Shown: positions 43,034 through 52,933 of the stretch, in pieces | Layout: every line of letters starts with the position of its first letter | Position numbering within the stretch: the stretch's first letter is position 1 | NCBI RefSeq assembly: GCF_014196635.1 | Contig: NZ_JACIEB010000002.1 | Span: forward strand, 1-64,000 | Direction: 5' to 3' | Length of the DNA: 64,000 bases | Source of the DNA: Sphingobium fontiphilum | GTDB lineage: Bacteria; Pseudomonadota; Alphaproteobacteria; Sphingomonadales; Sphingomonadaceae | Translations under genes and position numbers: made by a program | The notes under the pieces: generated by a model | The model's input: the letters and a program-made list of their open reading frames with translations, nothing else | Databases searched by the model: none | Told to the model about the DNA's origin: nothing

Positions 43034-44443
43034 TCAGCCTCCTGCCTCCAGCACCGCCGTCGCGCGGGCGCGGCCATAGGCGATGTAGACGATCAGTCCG
43101 ACCGCATTCCATAGGCCGCAGGCGATGATCGTCTGCATCGGCAGGCTGACGAACAGATAGGCGCAGCCCGCCATCGCGCCGATCCCCACAAACCAGGCGG
43201 CTGGCGCGCGAAAAGGCCGTTTCATGTCGGGCGCGCGGCGGCGCAGGACGATCAGGCACAGGCCGACGGCGGCGAAGGCGATCAGCGTCCCCGCATTGGC
43301 CAGCGCGGCGATCTCGTCGATGGGCAACACCCCGGCGATGATCGCCACCAGCAGGGCGGTGACGGCGGTGATGCGCGCGGGCGTGCCCCGCCGCGAGATG
43401 CGGGCGAGCGAGCGCGGCAGGAAGCCGTCGCGCGCCATCACCAGGAAGATGCGGCTCTGGCCATAGAGAAAGCCGAGCAATACCGTTGGCAGAGCAATCA
43501 CGGCTGCAATGGCGACGATGCGCGCAACGCCCCCCTGCCCCATTTCGCGCAGGATCAGCGCCAGCGGCTCCGGGCTGTCGGCAAAGCGGGTGAAAGGCAT
43601 CGCCCCGATGGCGGCGGCGGCCACCGCGACATAGATGAGCGTGCAGACGATGAGCGACCCGACGATGCCGATGGCCAGATCGCGATCCGGATTCTTCGCC
43701 TCCTCCGCTGCGGTCGAAATGGCGTCGAAACCGTAAAAGGCGAAGAAGATGATGGCGGCGGCCGCCATCACCCCGCGCTCCACCCCGTCCGGCCCCATAT
43801 GCTTGGCAAAGCCAAAGGGCATGAAAGGCTCCAGATGCTGCGCATCGAACGCGGGCAGCGCGACCGCGACAAACAGGGTCAGCGTCGCGATTTTGACGAG
43901 CACCAGCAGGCTGTTGATCCGCGCGCTCTCATGCGTGCCGAGCATCAGCAGCCCCGCGACCACCGCGATGATGAAGATGGCGGGCAGGTTGATGAGCCCG
44001 CCCAGTTCCGGCCCCTGCGTCAATGCCTCGGGGAAACCGATGGCCGTCAGCAGCGGCGCGGCATAGCCCGACCAGCCCACAGCCACGGTGGAGACGACCA
44101 GCGAATATTCCAGGATCAGGCTCCATCCCACGATCCAGGCCACCCCCTCCCCCAGCACGGCATAGCTGTAGCTGTAGGCGCTGCCCGCCGCCGGCATCAT
44201 CGTCGACAATTCGGCATAGGCGAGCGCCGCGCAGGCGCAGATTGCCCCGGCGATGGCGAAGGACAACAGCACCGCTGGCCCGGCGCGGTCCGCGCCCACC
44301 CCGATCAGCGTCAATATGCCCGTGCCGACAATCGCGCCGACGCCCAGCGCCAGCAGGTGCGGCCATGACAAGGTGCGGGCCAGCCGGCGCCCTTCATGCG
44401 CCGGCGTCATCGTCTCCATCGGCTTGCGGCGCGTCCAGCTCAT
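43034..44443 (-). CDS. Amino-acid permease, cationic amino acid transporter type (APC superfamily)
   Basis: The 469-residue transporter has about twelve membrane spans and the APC signature near the N-terminus (LGVGAIVGTGILTLIGVGADRAGPAV read across span 1), followed by CAALAYAELSTMMPAAGSAYSYSY. The proline- and glycine-rich FYGFDAISTAAEEAKNPDRD is typical of the CAT/YfnA group. The start at 44443 has GGGAAGG upstream; the longer frame has no family support. The substrate is unknown. Confidence 0.9.
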   Translation of the reverse strand: MSWTRRKPMETMTPAHEGRRLARTLSWPHLLALGVGAIVGTGILTLIGVGADRAGPAVLLSFAIAGAICACAALAYAELSTMMPAAGSAYSYSYAVLGEGVAWIVGWSLILEYSLVVSTVAVGWSGYAAPLLTAIGFPEALTQGPELGGLINLPAIFIIAVVAGLLMLGTHESARINSLLVLVKIATLTLFVAVALPAFDAQHLEPFMPFGFAKHMGPDGVERGVMAAAAIIFFAFYGFDAISTAAEEAKNPDRDLAIGIVGSLIVCTLIYVAVAAAAIGAMPFTRFADSPEPLALILREMGQGGVARIVAIAAVIALPTVLLGFLYGQSRIFLVMARDGFLPRSLARISRRGTPARITAVTALLVAIIAGVLPIDEIAALANAGTLIAFAAVGLCLIVLRRRAPDMKRPFRAPAAWFVGIGAMAGCAYLFVSLPMQTIIACGLWNAVGLIVYIAYGRARATAVLEAGG

Positions 44444-44693
44444 GGCGTCTGCCTTCCCTTTTATGGCGGGGCCGACAGTTGCGCGAAGCCGGGCCAAGCG
44501 CAAGCCTACAAAGCGTGATGGCGGGCTCCGCAAGCGACTCGCGTCACGGCGACACCGCCCTGCCGCAGCGCCAGCGCGCAAGGCAAAACAACCATGGCAT
44601 GTTCCCGCCATTCATGTTAACAGAATCTCATCACGCAGGCTGAAGGCCCGCGTGACCGCACAATCCAGTGTCAAGCAGCAATGGAGGCGGTTC

Positions 44694-44876
44694 ATGGAGA
44701 AGAATGCCGAGTTCGACATTAATTACCTGCTGCACCGGCAGCAGATGTCGCTGATCCACGCCAATGCCGCCCGCTCCGCACAGGGCCGGGCCGCCTATGA
44801 AGACATGGCGCGCAACTACGCCGACCGCGTCCATGCCTACAAAATGCGGAATTGTGCGGCGCTGCAGGCGGCATAA
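44694..44876 (+). CDS. Small hypothetical protein (60 residues)
   Basis: The ATG has GGAGG six bases upstream. The product is a soluble, mostly helical, charged protein (MEKNAEFDINYLLHRQQMSL, ARSAQGRAAYEDMARNYADR) with His and Met residues. I do not recognise a family. Good codon use and ribosome binding site argue that it is real. It stands between the amino-acid permease (divergent) and the small lipoprotein gene. Confidence 0.65.
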   Translation: MEKNAEFDINYLLHRQQMSLIHANAARSAQGRAAYEDMARNYADRVHAYKMRNCAALQAA

Positions 44877-44901
44877 AGCCCGCGTTCATGCGATCGGAGC
44901 G

Positions 44902-45246
44902 ATGAGAGCGCCCATGCGTCTCTCATCCTCCTTCGCCGCTCGAGCCGCGACCATATTCATTCTGGCCGCTCTGACCACCGCCTGCGCGACTGTTTCGCCC
45001 GAATCGCGTTTGCGCAACGGGCTGATGGAGGCGGGGCTGTCGCCGCGCATGTCCGCCTGCATGGCGTCCGACATGGTCGACAGGCTCAGCATTTTGCAAT
45101 TGCGCAGGCTGTCTTCGCTGGCCTCGCTCCGCAACTCCGACATGGGCAAGATGAGCGTCGACCGCTTTCTATACAAGATCCGCGCGCTTGAAGATCCGGA
45201 GATTTTTGCGGTCGCAAGCAAAGCTGCAATGCGCTGTGCAATGTGA
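44902..45246 (+). CDS. Small putative lipoprotein
   Basis: The 114-residue product has a hydrophobic signal with lipobox LTTAC and mature Cys near residue 29, then CATVSPESRLRNGLMEAGLS and a helical region with two further cysteines (SACMAS, AAMRCAM). I do not recognise a family. GGAG lies two bases before the ATG at 44902; an ATG at 44914 is possible. It starts 25 bp after the preceding small gene, so the two may be co-transcribed. Confidence 0.65.
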   Translation: MRAPMRLSSSFAARAATIFILAALTTACATVSPESRLRNGLMEAGLSPRMSACMASDMVDRLSILQLRRLSSLASLRNSDMGKMSVDRFLYKIRALEDPEIFAVASKAAMRCAM

Positions 45247-45293
45247 CGCGCCCCTCATAAAGCGCGTCATTGCCCATCTTGCCCCCAAATCGG

Positions 45294-45324
45294 TTTTGCA
45301 ATTTTGCAAAGTCTTTTTGCGAAA
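45294..45324 (+). promoter_or_regulatory. TTTGCAAA-like tandem repeats upstream of sucC
   Basis: Three copies of a TTTTGCAA-type word (45294-45301, 45302-45310, and TTTTTGCGAAA at 45314-45324) lie about 80 bp before sucC in an AT-rich island. They resemble sites of ScfR/PccR/RamB-type acyl-CoA regulators, which bind tandem TTTGCAAA. Assignment is tentative. Confidence 0.4.
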
Positions 45325-45400
45325 TTATTCTGGCCATGACCGCAGCCCTATGCTCTAGCCGCGGCACGCAAACATGTCTCGGAAAGGACGAGCTGGGCCC

Positions 45401-46600
45401 ATGAATATCCATGAATATCAGGCGAAGGAATTGCTGGCGAAATTTGGCGCGCCGATCGCTGCGGGCTACGCCGCCTTCTCCGTCGACGAGGCGGTGGAAG
45501 CCGCCAAGAAGCTGCCCGGGCCGCTCTATGTCGTGAAGTCGCAGATCCACGCCGGCGGCCGCGGCAAGGGCAAGTTCAAGGAACTTAGCCCCGAAGCCAA
45601 GGGCGGTGTCCGCCTGGCCTTCAACCTGGATGAAGTGAAGGCGCACGCGACCGACATGCTGGGCAACACGCTGGTCACCATCCAGACCGGCGAAGCGGGC
45701 AAGCAGGTCAACCGCCTGTACATCACCGACGGCGCCGACATCGCCAAGGAATTCTACCTGGCGCTGCTGGTTGATCGCACCACCAGCCGCATCGCTTTCG
45801 TCGTGTCGACCGAAGGCGGCATGGATATTGAGGAAGTCGCCCACTCGACCCCCGAAAAGATCCACACCTTCTCCGTCGACCCGGCCACCGGCTTCCAGCC
45901 GCATCATGGCCGCACCGTCGCGGCGGCGCTGGGCCTATCGGGCGATCAGGCGAAGCAGGCCGCCAAGGTTGCCGGCGCGCTTTACAAGGCATTCGAGGCC
46001 ACTGACGCCTCGCAGATCGAAATCAACCCGCTGGCGCTGACCGAGCAGGGCAACCTGCTGGTTCTGGACGCCAAGGTCGGCTTCGACGGCAACGCCATGT
46101 TCCGTCACAAGGACATCGCCGAACTGCGCGACCTGACCGAAGAAGACCCGGCCGAGGTCGAAGCGAGCGAATATGACCTCGCCTACATCAAGCTGGACGG
46201 CAATATCGGCTGTATGGTGAACGGCGCGGGTCTCGCCATGGCGACGATGGACATCATCAAGCTGAACGGCGAATTCCCCGCCAACTTCCTGGACGTCGGC
46301 GGCGGCGCCAACAAGGAAAAGGTGACGGCGGCCTTCAAGATCATTCTGAAGGATCCGGCGGTCAAGGGCATCCTGGTCAATATCTTCGGCGGCATCATGA
46401 AGTGCGACATTATCGCGGAGGGCATCGTCGCCGCCGCGAAGGACGTGAACCTGTCGGTTCCGCTGGTCGTGCGCCTGGAAGGCACCAATGTTGAAAAGGG
46501 TAAGGAAATCCTGGCTTCGTCCGGCCTGGCCATCGTCCCTGCGGACGATCTGGGCGACGCAGCCAAGAAGATCGTGGCGGAAGTGAGGAAGGCGGCCTGA
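45401..46600 (+). CDS. sucC: Succinyl-CoA synthetase (ADP-forming) beta subunit
   Basis: The 399-residue ATP-grasp subunit forms succinyl-CoA synthetase of the TCA cycle with SucD. It starts [16 protein letters not shown] and has [50 protein letters not shown] and [16 protein letters not shown]. The alpha-subunit gene is not next to it; etfBA follows instead. The start at 45401 matches the family; the upstream frame does not. Confidence 0.96.
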   Translation: MNIHEYQAKELLAKFGAPIAAGYAAFSVDEAVEAAKKLPGPLYVVKSQIHAGGRGKGKFKELSPEAKGGVRLAFNLDEVKAHATDMLGNTLVTIQTGEAGKQVNRLYITDGADIAKEFYLALLVDRTTSRIAFVVSTEGGMDIEEVAHSTPEKIHTFSVDPATGFQPHHGRTVAAALGLSGDQAKQAAKVAGALYKAFEATDASQIEINPLALTEQGNLLVLDAKVGFDGNAMFRHKDIAELRDLTEEDPAEVEASEYDLAYIKLDGNIGCMVNGAGLAMATMDIIKLNGEFPANFLDVGGGANKEKVTAAFKIILKDPAVKGILVNIFGGIMKCDIIAEGIVAAAKDVNLSVPLVVRLEGTNVEKGKEILASSGLAIVPADDLGDAAKKIVAEVRKAA

Positions 46601-46633
46601 TACAGAGCGTAGCCTGAAAAAATATCTGAGGGT

Positions 46634-46661
46634 GCGGGTGGTCCGGAAACGGACCGCCCGC
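46634..46661 (+). terminator. GC-rich hairpin between sucC and etfB
   Basis: A 12-bp stem (GCGGGTGGTCCG/CGGACCGCCCGC, one wobble) with a GAAA tetraloop lies 34 bp after sucC. There is no T-tract, so it may be an RNA stabiliser or a weak terminator before etfB. Confidence 0.5.
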
Positions 46662-46696
46662 GCCCGCGCTGGCATTGAAAACGGAGGATGTTAAAG

Positions 46697-47446
46697 ATGA
46701 AGATCCTTGTGCCCGTGAAGCGGGTGATCGACTATAATGTGAAGCCTCGTGTGAAGGCGGACGGGACGGGCGTTGATCTCGCCAACGTCAAGATGAGCAT
46801 GAACCCGTTCGACGAGATCGCGGTCGAGGAAGCCATTCGGTTGAAGGAAAAGGGCGTGGCGACCGAGGTCGTGGCCGTTTCCATCGGCGTTGCGAAGGCG
46901 CAGGAAACGCTGCGCACGGCGCTGGCCATGGGCGCGGACCGTGCGATCCTGATCCAGACCGATGACGAGGTCGAACCGCTGGGCGTCGCCAAGCTGCTGG
47001 CCAAGGTGCAGGAAGAAGAAGGCGCGGGCCTCATCATCCTGGGCAAGCAGGCGATTGACGACGACAGCAACCAGACCGGGCAGATGCTGGCGGCGCTGCT
47101 GGGCCTGGCGCAGGGCACTTTCGCATCGAAGATCGAGGTTGAGGGCGACAGCGTCAGCGTGACCCGCGAAGTCGACGGCGGCCTGGAGACGGTCAAGCTC
47201 AGCACCCCCGCGATCATCACCACCGACCTGCGCCTGAATGAGCCGCGCTATGCCTCGCTGCCCAACATCATGAAAGCCAAGAGCAAGCCGCTCGCGACCA
47301 AGGCGCCTGCCGATTACGGCGTCGACATCACCCCGCGCCTGACGACGCTGAAGGTCGCCGAGCCGCCCAAGCGGTCGGCTGGCGTCAAGGTTGCCGATGT
47401 CGATGAACTGGTTGCGAAGCTGAAGGCCATGGGCGTCGCCGCCTGA
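46697..47446 (+). CDS. etfB: Electron transfer flavoprotein beta subunit
   Basis: The 249-residue subunit begins [19 protein letters not shown] and contains [18 protein letters not shown] and the ETF-beta signature [35 protein letters not shown] (read as consecutive motifs). It binds AMP and accepts electrons from acyl-CoA dehydrogenases, such as the one at 36.8-38.6 kb. GGAGG lies nine bases before the ATG at 46697; an ATG at 46688 abuts it. etfA follows 26 bp on. Confidence 0.96.
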   Translation: MKILVPVKRVIDYNVKPRVKADGTGVDLANVKMSMNPFDEIAVEEAIRLKEKGVATEVVAVSIGVAKAQETLRTALAMGADRAILIQTDDEVEPLGVAKLLAKVQEEEGAGLIILGKQAIDDDSNQTGQMLAALLGLAQGTFASKIEVEGDSVSVTREVDGGLETVKLSTPAIITTDLRLNEPRYASLPNIMKAKSKPLATKAPADYGVDITPRLTTLKVAEPPKRSAGVKVADVDELVAKLKAMGVAA

Positions 47447-47472
47447 CCCGGCCCGATAAAGGATATAAGGAT

Positions 47473-48402
47473 ATGAAAACTCTCGTTTGGGTTGAACATG
47501 AGGGCGGCGCCGTCAAGGACGCGACCCTCTCCGCCGTCACCGCCGCATCGAAGCTGGGCGAAGTCCATCTTCTGGTCGCGGGCGAAGGCGTGTCGGGCGT
47601 GGCGGAAGCCGCCGCGAAGATCGCCGGCGTGGGCAAGGTCCATGTCGCCGACGACTCGGCTTTCGGCCATGCGCTGGCGGAAAATGTCGCGCCGCTGATC
47701 GTGGAGCTGATGGGGCATCATGACGCCTTCGTCGCGCCCGCCACCTCCAACGGCAAGAATATCGCGCCGCGCGTCGCCGCGCTGCTCGACGTGATGCAGT
47801 TGTCCGACATCCTGTCGGTCGAAAGCGCCGACACCTTCACCCGCCCCATCTATGCGGGCAACGCCATCGCCACCGTCCAGAGCAAGGACGCCAAGCTGGT
47901 GATGACCGTGCGCGGCACCGCCTTTGAAAAGGCGGCGAGCGAGGGCGGCGCGGGCGCGGTGGAAGCGGTGGCGTCGACCGGCGACAAGGGGATCAGCAGC
48001 TTCGTGAGCGCGGAAATCGCCAAGCTGGAGCGTCCCGAACTGACGTCCGCCAAGATCATCGTGTCGGGCGGCCGGGCTTTGAAGGACAGCGAGACGTTCG
48101 AGGCGACCATCTTCCCGCTGGCCGACAAGCTGGGCGCGGCCGTGGGCGCTTCGCGCGCGGCGGTCGACGCGGGCTATGTCCCCAACGATTATCAGGTGGG
48201 CCAGACCGGCAAGATCGTCGCCCCGGAAGTCTATGTCGCCATCGGCATTTCCGGCGCGATTCAGCATCTGGCCGGCATGAAGGACAGCAAGACCATCATC
48301 GCCATCAACAAGGACGAGGACGCCCCGATCTTCCAGGTCGCCGACATCGGCCTCGTCGGCGACCTCTTCAAGGTTGTGCCGGAACTCACTGAAAAGCTCT
48401 GA
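47473..48402 (+). CDS. etfA: Electron transfer flavoprotein alpha subunit
   Basis: The 309-residue FAD-binding subunit starts [20 protein letters not shown]. The C-terminal FAD domain shows [49 protein letters not shown] and the family signature [20 protein letters not shown]. Together with EtfB it passes electrons from acyl-CoA dehydrogenases to ETF-quinone oxidoreductase. A good terminator follows. Confidence 0.97.
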   Translation: MKTLVWVEHEGGAVKDATLSAVTAASKLGEVHLLVAGEGVSGVAEAAAKIAGVGKVHVADDSAFGHALAENVAPLIVELMGHHDAFVAPATSNGKNIAPRVAALLDVMQLSDILSVESADTFTRPIYAGNAIATVQSKDAKLVMTVRGTAFEKAASEGGAGAVEAVASTGDKGISSFVSAEIAKLERPELTSAKIIVSGGRALKDSETFEATIFPLADKLGAAVGASRAAVDAGYVPNDYQVGQTGKIVAPEVYVAIGISGAIQHLAGMKDSKTIIAINKDEDAPIFQVADIGLVGDLFKVVPELTEKL

Positions 48403-48423
48403 CGCGATCGAGCAAGGATAAGG

Positions 48424-48455
48424 AAGGCCCCGGTGGAAACATCGGGGCCTTTTTT
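48424..48455 (+). terminator. Intrinsic terminator after etfA
   Basis: AAGGCCCCG pairs with CGGGGCCTT around a ten-base loop and is followed by a run of T. It closes the etfBA transcript just before the convergent metallopeptidase-like gene. Confidence 0.9.
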
Positions 48456-48460
48456 GATGG

Positions 48461-48949
48461 TCAGGCCATGGGCCGCGCGCAATCTCCGCCCTCGCCAAAG
48501 GGCAACAACGCCTCATAGACCGCCAGCGACGGCTTGCCCGCCACCGCATGCCCCCGCCGCAGCATGAAGGCGTGGCGGACGATTTCCGCCTGCTGTTCTA
48601 TGCCATAGCGTTCGAAGGGCCTGCCCGGTTCAATGTCATAGGCATAGCGGCAAAAGGGGTGGCGCATCAGCGGCAGATACCATCGCCCCTTGCTCTGCGC
48701 CTGCCACACATGGGTCATTTCGTGGATGAAAAGCCCCTGCATCTGGCCAGGCGCGGCGCAGAAATCGTCGCAGAACAGGTCGCCTTGCGGATGAAACCAT
48801 AAATGGCCGTCGGGCGCCATGGCGACGCGGCGCGGGTGGAGCGGCCACCATTTGCGCTGGTGGACGCGCACCCGGCCATAGTCGATCGCCGCGCCGAATA
48901 TGGAGCGCGCCAACGCCACTTCGGCGCCAGTCAGCGCCCGGGCGGTCAA
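48461..48949 (-). CDS. Putative zinc-metallopeptidase-like protein (HExxH)
   Basis: The 162-residue protein has the motif [17 protein letters not shown], an HExxH zinc site, and the segment [21 protein letters not shown] upstream of it. It lacks a signal peptide. Similar short proteins in sphingomonads are annotated as vgr-related or DUF4157-like; none has a known substrate that I can name. Its start overlaps the PCuAC gene stop by 4 bp, so the two are co-translated. Confidence 0.7.
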   Translation of the reverse strand: MTARALTGAEVALARSIFGAAIDYGRVRVHQRKWWPLHPRRVAMAPDGHLWFHPQGDLFCDDFCAAPGQMQGLFIHEMTHVWQAQSKGRWYLPLMRHPFCRYAYDIEPGRPFERYGIEQQAEIVRHAFMLRRGHAVAGKPSLAVYEALLPFGEGGDCARPMA

Positions 48950-49464
48950 TGGCCCCTATGCCCGGCCATGTTCCCGCTCATGTTCATGGCTTCGTGACCG
49001 CTCATGGCCTTGGCCGCCCCTTCGTCCGCTATGGCGTCTTTGGGCTTTTGCACCACGGCGTCGACGATAATCCGGTCGCCGTTGGAAAAGAGGAAGGTCA
49101 GCGGCATCTTGCCCTGCTCGACCGCCGCCGGGTTGATCCCCCACAACATGATATGCTTGCCGCCCGGCGCGAAGGTCACGGTGCCCTTGGCGGGCACATC
49201 CACGCTGTCGACGGCCTGCATCTTCATCATGCCCCCATCATTGATCGTTTCGTGCATCTCCACCCGCTGCGCCCGGTCGGTCAGCACGCCGCGCAGCGTA
49301 ACCGGCGCGTCACCGCCATGCACCGTGAAATAACCCGCCGACGGGCTGTCGGCATTGGGGCTGACGCGGATCCACGCCTGGTCGACATAGGTGGGGGCGG
49401 GATCGCCGCAGGCAGCCAGCGAAGCAAGGCTGAACAACGCCAGAGCGGGGAAGATTGCGCGCAT
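48946..49464 (-). CDS. PCuAC-type periplasmic copper chaperone
   Basis: The 172-residue protein has a lipoprotein-like signal (lipobox LAAC) and a cupredoxin-like PCuAC domain. The copper ligands fit the His-Met-His-Met pattern: VEMHETINDGGMMKM and APGGKHIMLWG. A Met/His-rich tail ([18 protein letters not shown]) could bind more copper. Such proteins deliver Cu(I) to cytochrome oxidase. The ATG at 49464 has GGAG nine bases upstream, which itself lies in the frame of an alternative start at 49479. Confidence 0.9.
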   Translation of the reverse strand: MRAIFPALALFSLASLAACGDPAPTYVDQAWIRVSPNADSPSAGYFTVHGGDAPVTLRGVLTDRAQRVEMHETINDGGMMKMQAVDSVDVPAKGTVTFAPGGKHIMLWGINPAAVEQGKMPLTFLFSNGDRIIVDAVVQKPKDAIADEGAAKAMSGHEAMNMSGNMAGHRGH

Positions 49465-49524
49465 CGAAGGGGACTCCATCCACTGTCTCAATTCCGGTCG
49501 ATGTCTAGGTAATGACCGCAGCGT

Positions 49525-49552
49525 CTTGTGCCAAGGAAAAGCGCGCCTATAT
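49525..49552 (+). promoter_or_regulatory. Sigma32 (heat-shock) promoter of dnaK
   Basis: CTTG (49525-49528), exactly 17 bases, then CCTATAT (49546-49552). This fits the alphaproteobacterial RpoH consensus CTTG-N17-CYTATNT. It lies about 80 bp before dnaK. Confidence 0.75.
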
Positions 49553-49640
49553 CCCTCCTGCAAACCGGCCTTGCCTTGGCGCTTTCGTGAGGTATGGGGC
49601 CGCTAACCGCTGAATATGATTTGGGGTTGAAGAGGAAGAA

Positions 49641-51539
<1,899 letters not shown>

Positions 51540-51549
51540 GGACTTCCCT

Positions 51550-51668
51550 CCCTCTCCCCTGCAGGGGAGAGGGCCGGGGAGAGGGGGAAGAGCAGGGCCA
51601 TGTCTATGACTGAATTGACGGTCGCGATGGCCCCCTCTCCCAAACCCTCTCCCCTGAAGGGGAGAGGG
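51550..51668. repeat. Pair of CCCTCTCCCC palindromes between dnaK and dnaJ
   Basis: A perfect 24-bp palindrome at 51550-51573 (arms CCCTCTCCCCTG) and a near-perfect copy at 51645-51668 are separated by about 70 bp. GGGGAGAGGGGG and CCCCCTCTCCC between them can also pair. The pattern is that of a REP-type mobile repeat. The second copy ends 8 bp before the dnaJ ATG and supplies its GGGGAGAGGG ribosome binding site. Confidence 0.8.
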
Positions 51669-51676
51669 CTTCTGGC

Positions 51677-52825
51677 ATGACGATCGAAATCGACTATTAT
51701 TCGCTGCTTGAGGTGGAAAAGACGGCCGACGCCGCCGCCATCAAGAGCGCCTATCGCAAAATGGCGATGAAATATCACCCGGATCGCACCGGGGGCTGCA
51801 CTGACAGCGAGGCGAAGTTCAAGGCTGTATCCGAAGCCTATGAATGCCTGAAAGACCCGCAGAAGCGCGCGGCCTATGACCGTTATGGCCATGCCGCCTA
51901 CACCAATGCCCAGTCGGGCGGCGGTGGCGGCGGCGGCTTTCGCGGCGGCCAGGGCGGCTTTTCCGATCTGGGCGACATTTTCGAGACGATATTCGGCCAG
52001 TCCGGCTTTGGCGGTGGCGGCGGGCGTCAGGCCCAGCGGCGCGGCGCGGACCTGCGCTACGACCTCGAAATCACGCTCGACGACGCCTATCATGGCAAGC
52101 AGACGCAGATCGACATCGAAGTGTCGGCCGCCTGCGACGATTGCGACGGTTCGGGCGCGCAGCCGGGCACCGGGGTCAAGACCTGCGGCACATGCGGCGG
52201 CCATGGCCAGGTGCGCGCGCAGCAGGGCTTCTTCGTCGTCGAACGGACTTGCCCGTCCTGCCATGGCGCGGGCCAGGTGATCGAAAGCCCCTGCAAGTCC
52301 TGCCGGGGCGAAGGCCGGGTCGACAAGCCCAAGTCATTGTCCGTCACCATTCCGCCGGGCGTGGACGAAGGGACGCGCATCCGCCTGTCGGGCGAGGGCG
52401 AATGCGGCGCGCGCGGCGCGCCTGCCGGCGACCTCTACATATTCCTGCATGTGAAGCGCCACACGATCTTCGAACGTGACGGCACCACTTTGTTCTGCCG
52501 CGCGCCGATCAGCTTCACGACGGCGGCGCTGGGCGGGATGATCGATGTGCCGGGGCTTGACGGCAAGCGGCATGAGATCCGGATTCCGGCCGGCATCCAG
52601 TCGGGCAAGCAGATCCGTCAGCGCGGCATCGGCATGCCGGTGCTCAATGGCCGCGGCCATGGCGACCTGGTCGTGCAGATCGATGTTGAAACGCCGTCGC
52701 GCCTGACGGCCAAGCAGCGCGAACTGCTCGAAGCCTTCCGCGAAACCGAAACCGGCGAGGAGTGCCCGCAGTCCAGCGGCTTCTTCAGCAAGATCCGCGA
52801 GATGTGGGACGACTTCAAGGATTGA
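51677..52825 (+). CDS. dnaJ: Chaperone DnaJ (Hsp40)
   Basis: The 382-residue co-chaperone has the J domain with KYHPDRTGG (HPD), a Gly/Phe-rich linker (about 75-115) and four zinc-finger repeats: [24 protein letters not shown] and CKSCRGEG. C-terminal substrate-binding domains follow. It stimulates DnaK ATP hydrolysis. Its ribosome binding site is part of the palindromic repeat immediately upstream. Confidence 0.97.
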   Translation: MTIEIDYYSLLEVEKTADAAAIKSAYRKMAMKYHPDRTGGCTDSEAKFKAVSEAYECLKDPQKRAAYDRYGHAAYTNAQSGGGGGGGFRGGQGGFSDLGDIFETIFGQSGFGGGGGRQAQRRGADLRYDLEITLDDAYHGKQTQIDIEVSAACDDCDGSGAQPGTGVKTCGTCGGHGQVRAQQGFFVVERTCPSCHGAGQVIESPCKSCRGEGRVDKPKSLSVTIPPGVDEGTRIRLSGEGECGARGAPAGDLYIFLHVKRHTIFERDGTTLFCRAPISFTTAALGGMIDVPGLDGKRHEIRIPAGIQSGKQIRQRGIGMPVLNGRGHGDLVVQIDVETPSRLTAKQRELLEAFRETETGEECPQSSGFFSKIREMWDDFKD

Positions 52826-52828
52826 GGC

Positions 52829-52896
52829 GTCGGGGGCGGCGCGCCGTCCCCCTCCCCGCCAAGCCCCCCCCTTGACGGAGAGGACGGCGCCCCCGA
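52829..52896. repeat. Long GC-rich inverted repeat after dnaJ
   Basis: GTCGGGGGCG(GCGC)GCCGTCC at 52829 pairs with GGACGGCGCCCCCGAC ending at 52896, with a 4-base bulge. It follows the dnaJ stop by 3 bp. No T-tract, so perhaps a structural 3'-end rather than a classic terminator. Confidence 0.5.
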
Positions 52897-52933
52897 CATC
52901 GACGGTCCGACCTTTTCACCGGCGCGAGTGACC

